Part shown: one piece after another, positions 58,131 to 64,000 of the stretch
Layout: each line of letters opens with the position of its first letter
How positions within the stretch are numbered: position 1 is the stretch's first letter
Source: Marsupella aquatica
Taxonomy: Eukaryota; Marchantiophyta
NCBI GenBank assembly: GCA_973895155.1
Contig: OZ316891.1
Location: forward strand, 21,266,001-21,330,000
Direction of reading: 5' to 3'
Length of the DNA: 64,000 nt
Position numbers and translations under genes: made by a program
The notes under the pieces: model-generated
Databases searched by the model: none
Seen by the model: only the letters and a program-made list of their open reading frames with translations
What the model was told of the DNA's origin: nothing

Positions 58131-58376
58131 GTGAACTCAGCAGAGCAAGAGAAGAGGCTTGCTAAGTGGCACAAGAAGTTTGATGAGGTTGACTGGAGAG
58201 GAGAGATAACCAAGGATGACCCGGAATTTGCAGCTCGACCATTTGGTGGAGGGCCTTCTAGTTCTAGTGTTTCTATAGGTAACAGTGTTTCAGAGAATAG
58301 ATTCAAAAACTGTTCTATCACCTTCATTGTGAAGGATGATAAAGAGGATAAAGACCCAATTGCAAAGGGCACCTGA
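58131..58376 (+). CDS. Unrecognised 81-codon frame
   Basis: I do not recognise it. The frame reads AEQEKRLAKWHKKFDEVDWR then KDDPEFAARPFGGG and ends with a serine-rich and acidic part. The charge pattern resembles a genuine protein end, and it follows a tract that may be the LINE. It has no visible signal, membrane segment or linked exon. It may be a fragment of an element-encoded or captured gene. Confidence 0.25.
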   Translation: MNSAEQEKRLAKWHKKFDEVDWRGEITKDDPEFAARPFGGGPSSSSVSIGNSVSENRFKNCSITFIVKDDKEDKDPIAKGT

Positions 58377-58399
58377 TGTAATTTCCAATCACTTCTTAC

Positions 58400-61320
58400 A
58401 GATTACAGATTGTAGAACAAACCAGATTCCATCCATAAATGTTCTAGATGATCAGGTCTTTGCTTCAGTCATTTACATTGATGCTAGTAAATAAGCATTT
58501 TCACAGATTACAAAACCATGTAAAGGGTCAGACTCTGGATTTTTTTATGAAGTGGTGACTTTCAAAGATGAATTTGGTTGGACGGAATGGATCTAAATGT
58601 GAAAGATGGCACTATTTGTCATTCTGTTCCAAGTTTCATTGATACCACTCTGCAAAACAAAAACATAAACTCAAATCAAAAGGAGTTAACCACATATTTG
58701 AAAAGGAAGGACGGGTGTCAAGAATGGATGGAATATGCTATTTTCCCCAAGAATATTCTAGTTTTGTAACCCGATTGGGAGATTCTGTAAGGCTATTATG
58801 GAGTTTCCATAACACTCATTACGGTTAAACCAAATATTATGGAAATAGAGACACTAACAGAAAACTTCAAAGGCTGGTAACCCAAAGACTAACCTCTATT
58901 ACGAAGGGCAGAAGACTGAGGGATGATTGGTCTTGAGAAATCCGTGGTCTTGAGAAATCCGTGTACGGTTTTGCACATGGTTCTTTTAGTTTTGAGAAAC
59001 TTCTGAGAAACTCTATGAGGGAATATAGTGGTTAATGTGGAGTGTAGCAGTAGGAAGAGGAAACGGTTGGTTTAGGAGGGACTGACTGATTGAGTGAAAT
59101 AATAAAATACCGTGTGGACTGGTTCCAGTAGGGTCTAAAAATGATTGACACTGGGCCAGCAGCCGTAAGGTGGACTGTGGCAAGCTTTTTCTTCTATTAA
59201 CTAACCCCCTTGAAAAACTTTCTATATTATTTTCTGTGCATTCATGGAGCAGAATGCATAGTCAGAATTTGGGTTGACTTAGTATGAATCTTCTCGAGAA
59301 TCTTCTCCTATGTTTTGCTAAAACAGTTAAAATAAAAGATTTCTTAGGTTTAACGTGTGAAAGACGTTACTCTCCTCTACAGTCTTTCTTTTGTTGAAGA
59401 GTGGGTTGGGCTAAAGCAAGGTTTAAGTAAGGGGTGATATATTAGTGTGGTGGGACCTAGCAACAAAACCACAGTGGTGAGGGGGCACTTATGTGCTACT
59501 TTTGTTGCAAGGCGCTTGTGCTGTGTTGACATTGCTTATTTACTAGCAACAATGCTTATTAACTAGCAGTAGGTGAGTTAGAAGCGGGAGAGGCCTCAAC
59601 TGCATACCAAAAGCCCTCTCCCATCCTTCTCGATAAAATTTGACGCCTGTCCAAACATCCACTGTCTCCACCTTGCAATGTTTTTCGCTCAGTGATCCTC
59701 TCACTTCTTTTCTTGCAGCATATTTGGGGAGAGGATGCAGTAGGTTGCCACCATGCACCCCTCCCTAAACCCTCACAACTCCTTGCCACCCACCAAGAAA
59801 GTATTGTAAAAGTTTGCCTCACTAAGCTGATATTTGTCCCTCCAGACAAATTTCTCTATTTAGGAGCCTATTCCATGAAAGTCTTGCCCCAATCTGAGGG
59901 GTTTAGGTGCGAAGCATGGATTTCAATCTGTAGGAATATTATAGTTTGAACCTGCTTCCCTCATTTTCCCCAAAACCAGTTGCAAAATTAGCTTCCAAGA
60001 GTAGTCAGACAAAATACATCTTTCTAATAAAGCACGGTCAAAAACTAGGATAAGGAGCTACTTCCTAGAGTGAAGGTCGTAGACTGTGACTCAGTGAAAC
60101 ATCAATGGTTGGGAGTGGAACTGGAAATGGGCACCAACATGGCAATCAATTGGGTGAAATGTTACATGAATTTAACTGGTTCCAATTAACTAGAGACTGA
60201 AGCTTAACAATGTAGTTTATGTAAAGTTCTATCTTTGGAAATTTCATGAGGTGTTGCAAGAAACAGGCATGAGACCTGGTGGTTTCAAAAGCAGTTAGAG
60301 AAAATTGAAAGCTCCATATTATTTGCCTCTTCTTTTGAGATTGGTGTTTGATAACTTTTGCTTTTATTGCGTTGCATTTATACTTCAATGCACTTTGTTT
60401 GGCTTTAATCCATTATACTATTATTTCATATTTCATTGAACGTTGTTTGGCTTTAACTCCATTGTACTTTGTTTAGCTGTTTAGTAAATCGGTCCTTTTT
60501 CTTAGTACTATGATCTTTGAGCTAGAACTTTGGATGGGACCTCACCTCCTTCATAAAGTATGTAAGGCTTCACTCTTCTTCACATCCTAGCCATTGCTCT
60601 CCTTTCTTAGATAGTGTCATCCCTGATGGTTCAGGTCCTCTGCCGAATGTTAATTATTCTTTACTTCAGTAAAAAATGCATAGCTTAATATTTTCTCCTG
60701 ATTTAGTTATTTAGTTTTGAAATAACATAAACACTGAAGAGTGTGTACATCAAAATACTTAGAATACTCTTAAAATTTCCAAAGCTATTCTATATGCCAT
60801 TTAACATCCTAAAGACAGTGCACACGGGCTAAAAGAGAATTTGGTATCATTTTATGGCCCCCGGGATGGGCCCCCAATGTCATGTAAAGTGAAATGCAAC
60901 AGATGGTGCTAGAGTAATTTACTAGGAGACAGTTTGAGGCCCCACTCCACCGAAAAGTTACATACAGTAGTTATTTGGCTAGGGAGGTTCTTGCTCTCAC
61001 AAGAGTAGATCTGATGAGGGGCAGGTGGGTCCAAAGACTCAAAATAGGAATGAGCCAAGTGGCCAGATGAAGAGACTTCCAAAGAGAGGTGGGACAAAAA
61101 TGTGCGCAAACAAAAGTTGGGTCCCACTCTATTCCATGTAGGATGGGGATACTATGGAAAGAAACTATCCCCACTATCTTGTGAAGTGAACATCATTGTA
61201 TCTGCTAATCGATGGCCCTGATCACATCTTGGAGACCAAAATTGAAAGTACCTTTTATTATATTTCACACTGCCAAAAAGACATAAATACCAAACCCGGA
61301 CACATAATCCCACATGCTAA
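58400..61320. other. Intergenic, no gene recognised
   Basis: AT-rich sequence with no recognisable gene. The frames at 59,543-59,949 and 60,909-61,174 have no motifs. Confidence 0.4.
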
Positions 61321-61331
61321 AAGACCCAATA

Positions 61332-61566
61332 AAGGGAAGAAAAAGGGTAAGACCCTGAGAGGACCAAAGAGGCCCAACAAGCCAAAGAGTCCCTCACAAC
61401 TACAAAAAGTCCATAAAGAGGCTAAGAAATAAAATCCTACTGGACGGTAAAGGGATAGAAAAAGGTAAGACCCTGAGAGGACCAAAGAGGCCCAACAAGC
61501 CAAAGAGTCCCTCACAACTACGAAAAGTCCATAAAGAGAGCTAAGAACAAAAACCCTAGTGGACTG
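61332..61566. repeat. 119-bp tandem duplication
   Basis: Two copies share GGTAAGACCCTGAGAGGACC, AAAGAGGCCCAACAAGCC, AAAGAGTCCCTCACAACTAC and AAGTCCATAAAGAG. A weaker inverted relative of part of the unit lies at 46,010-46,080. Confidence 0.9.
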
Positions 61567-62114
61567 AAAACTGAAAAGTCTAGTAAAGCTCAGGACTAAT
61601 TTGAAGGCCCATAACATGGATGTGAACAACGAGCATTTATGTGTTCCAATTAAGTTTAACTGTTTGGATAGAGATCACATCTTCGTTTCTCACGCTATTG
61701 TGTCCACTGTAGGGAATCATTCTTTCTAAAAGATAGCCGACGAAAGTGGCGAAGTGAGAGGAAAAATCTCGCTGATAAAAACTGTACAATCATATCAAGA
61801 TTGAGGACCACCGGAAGTAAATGCGAACATGGATTGGAAAATGCACTGTAGACAAATGAACGAGCCACAGTAAACCTCTCATAACTATCATACTAGTAGA
61901 TAGATAGATAGATAGATCGAAATTCAAGGGCGTCGTCGTCAATGACTGTCCTGTGCTGTACATACAGTTTTGCCAGGACAAGAGTGTCCCAACCCCAACA
62001 TATCAATCAGAAGATCAGTCGGAAGATCTTTCAGATTTCATATTTCTCTTTATGGGACTTTGTTTCGAATTGCACCGTCCTGTACGTGATGGCCGATCTG
62101 AGTTGTAGCTCATC

Positions 62115-62790
62115 TGGAAATTGATTCCTTCTTCCTCATCTTTATACTATAGGGGTTTTCTGACCCAAGTCAATGGGATTCATATGGGTTAGGAGCAAGA
62201 TTCGGTGTCAAATGCCTACAGACTTTAGATCCGATTTCGCACAAAGTGAAAGAACAGTTGACGCATAATTCTTTTGGAAATTAGTTGCTTCCTCATTTGT
62301 ACACTGCAGGGTTTTTCTGACCCATCTGAATCGGATTCAGGATGGAAGGCATATTGGTTTGGAGCAAGATTCGGTGTCAAGAATTCACAGACTGTAGATC
62401 CGATTTCACACCTAGTGAAAGAACAGTTAAGGGGTCATTCTTTGGAATGCTCGGTTGGAAATCAATACCTTCCTCACTAGTATACCGCAGGTTTGAGCTG
62501 CGGATGGGATTCGTATTGGTTTGGAGCAAGATTCGGTGTCAATAGTCTACACTGTAAATCCGATTTCACATCTGGTGAAAGTACAGTAGGCATGAGCATT
62601 CTTTGGAACCTTTGCTTTGCACATGAATTCCTCGTTTGCGTACTGCAGGGTTTTTCTGACCCAGTTGACTCGGATTCAGGATGGGATACATATTGATATG
62701 GAGCAGGATTCGGTTTCAAAAGTCCCCAGACTGTAGACCCGATTGCACGTCAAGTGTAAGAACAATTTAAAGCATGATCATTTAAGAATG
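62115..62790. repeat. Tandem repeat, about four units of 140-180 bp
   Basis: Units start at about 62,153, 62,309, 62,490 and 62,648. Each carries, in order, GGGTTTTTCTGACCC, GGGATTCATATGG-like sequence, GGAGCAAGATTCGGTGTCAA, AGATCCGATTTCACA, GTGAAAGAACAGTT and a CTTCCTCAT...ACTGCAG tail. The third lacks the TTCTGACCC start. The fixed order and length are satellite-like. Confidence 0.88.
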
Positions 62791-64000
62791 ACCGGGGAGC
62801 CAGGGTTCAAAGCAACCATCGATAGAATTAATAGAGGCGGATCTGGTGGTGCGGGAAAGTCACTTTGCGCTCCGGAACACGGTCATACGACATGCGCGCA
62901 TGATTGTTGATTCCTCCCCGATAATTATTCAAAGGTGGTGGATGATCCAGGCCCCGTGAACGCCTCGATAAAGACCCTCAGCTCCCGGCCTAAAGTGCTG
63001 CATAATTTAATAAGTCCCCGGTGTGACATTGGCTAGACAAGTCAAATCAATGAACAATGCACGAGAGATGTGGCGAGTATCCTGGCTGAGGATTTCGATC
63101 TCGGGGGCACAGAAGAATTGTAACAGAATCTTTTGGGGCATTTCAGAATGAAAGAAAGTATAATTAGACCCCGCAGTGTGGCGTATCAATAGGCACTCAC
63201 TTGTGGATCAGGTCTTTCGATCGCAGGACTCAGTGCATTCTAATTTCCACCTCCTTGGTTATTCCAAGTTGGTGGTGTCTACGTGCATGTTTTGCTTGCT
63301 AGGGTATGACATTTTTGCAATAATTGGAACCGGAGAGCAGGCAAGAGAGTGATTCACGTCACCCCTTCTTCTTCAGAAGTGTCATGCATCACTTCAATTG
63401 TAATCTGAAGGAAAACTGATCTAGGGTAGCTGTGCTGTGAAGACGAAAAGTTTGTGTGCCGAAATCCATTGCTATGCTATCTTGCTCACGAGTGGTCACA
63501 CGGTGGTCCATTCTAACTGACGTTGCTTCCGCTTTCGTTTTCACAGTGCAGCTACTCGAGATCAACTCCTAGAGTTTTATGTCTTGTGGATAGAAGGTCA
63601 AAATGGAGGAATTGACGAGCCCTAGACCAAGCTAGTTGGACCAATGTACGCACTTAGACACAGAAGCTTTGAACCTAAGTTAGTATGAAACTTGTCCAAT
63701 GTTTTTGGTCAGAACTCATTACGGTAGCTCTACAGTAAGTGATCCCCAAGACATATCTTGTCTCTCTCGGATATTCATAATCTTACAAATTAGCAACAGT
63801 TTGCGAAAGTACCAGAAGAAACCTTAAAATAGTAATGACATAGACCTTCAGATTTTGCATCTTAGCAAATAACTTGCAATTGAGTGCAAATATGATTCAA
63901 GATGAAACATTACAGCTTAGTATGTTGCAATTGCATCCCCGGCCCCTCAAGTTTGGACAAACATCAAACATGAGCCTCTAGCTTTTTTCGAAGTCCAGCC
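62791..64000. other. Intergenic, no gene recognised
   Basis: No coding sequence is recognised to the end of the window. Confidence 0.4.

Overview
The window reads as nuclear DNA of a land plant. Its spliced genes use GT-AG introns of about 100-900 bp, and their products belong to plant families: a GT37 fucosyltransferase, an UNE2-type major facilitator transporter, an ESCRT-I VPS37 subunit, an FBXO9-like F-box protein and an ELL-associated factor (EAF). Intergenic space is long and filled with plant-type transposable elements. The gene spacing and these families would suit a non-seed plant such as a bryophyte, but that placement is only a guess. I see no bacterial, organellar or viral genes.

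Left third (1-23,000): transposable-element territory. A Ty3/gypsy chromovirus remnant (about 890-1,666) has lost most of its polyprotein through internal deletions. It is followed by a 1.5-kb LTR-like repeat, A. A Ty1/copia (Tnt1-like) element with gag-protease-integrase-RT-RNase H order lies at about 4,093-8,894. It carries 14 premature stops and one frameshift, keeps its 3' LTR and has no recognisable 5' LTR. Two more copies of the 1.5-kb repeat, B and C, lie inverted relative to A at 10,124-11,603 and 14,014-15,847. Copy C is interrupted by a solo copia LTR flanked by a 5-bp target duplication, AAGCG. Between B and C is a field of diverged CCTAAGCC-containing repeats. At 17,400-20,075 a broken PIF/Harbinger transposase faces a convergent unknown ORF that may be its accessory ORF1.

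Middle (23,000-38,500): three host genes. A single-exon MFS transporter (24,345-25,976, +) is followed by VPS37 (27,742-30,577, -, six exons reconstructed here) and by an FBXO9-like F-box gene (33,866-36,763, -, ten coding exons reconstructed here). Between them lie diverged repeats and a tRNA-derived SINE.

Right part (38,500-64,000): a fragment resembling the C-terminus of mitochondrial HSP60 (40,384-40,440), G-tract and other tandem repeats, and EAF (43,725-45,252, -, four exons). EAF has a (TCTTC)n microsatellite touching a splice donor. A GT37 fucosyltransferase follows (49,107-50,963, -), then a LINE remnant at about 54,500-56,000, and tandem repeats to the end.

The host genes have unrelated cellular jobs (transport, endosomal sorting, ubiquitin ligase targeting, transcription elongation, cell-wall glycosylation), and nothing suggests a functional cluster. 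I found no convincing new molecular system. The notable points are the nested element history, the deamination-like decay of the copia element, the convergent Harbinger pair, the HSP60 fragment and the microsatellite at the EAF splice site.
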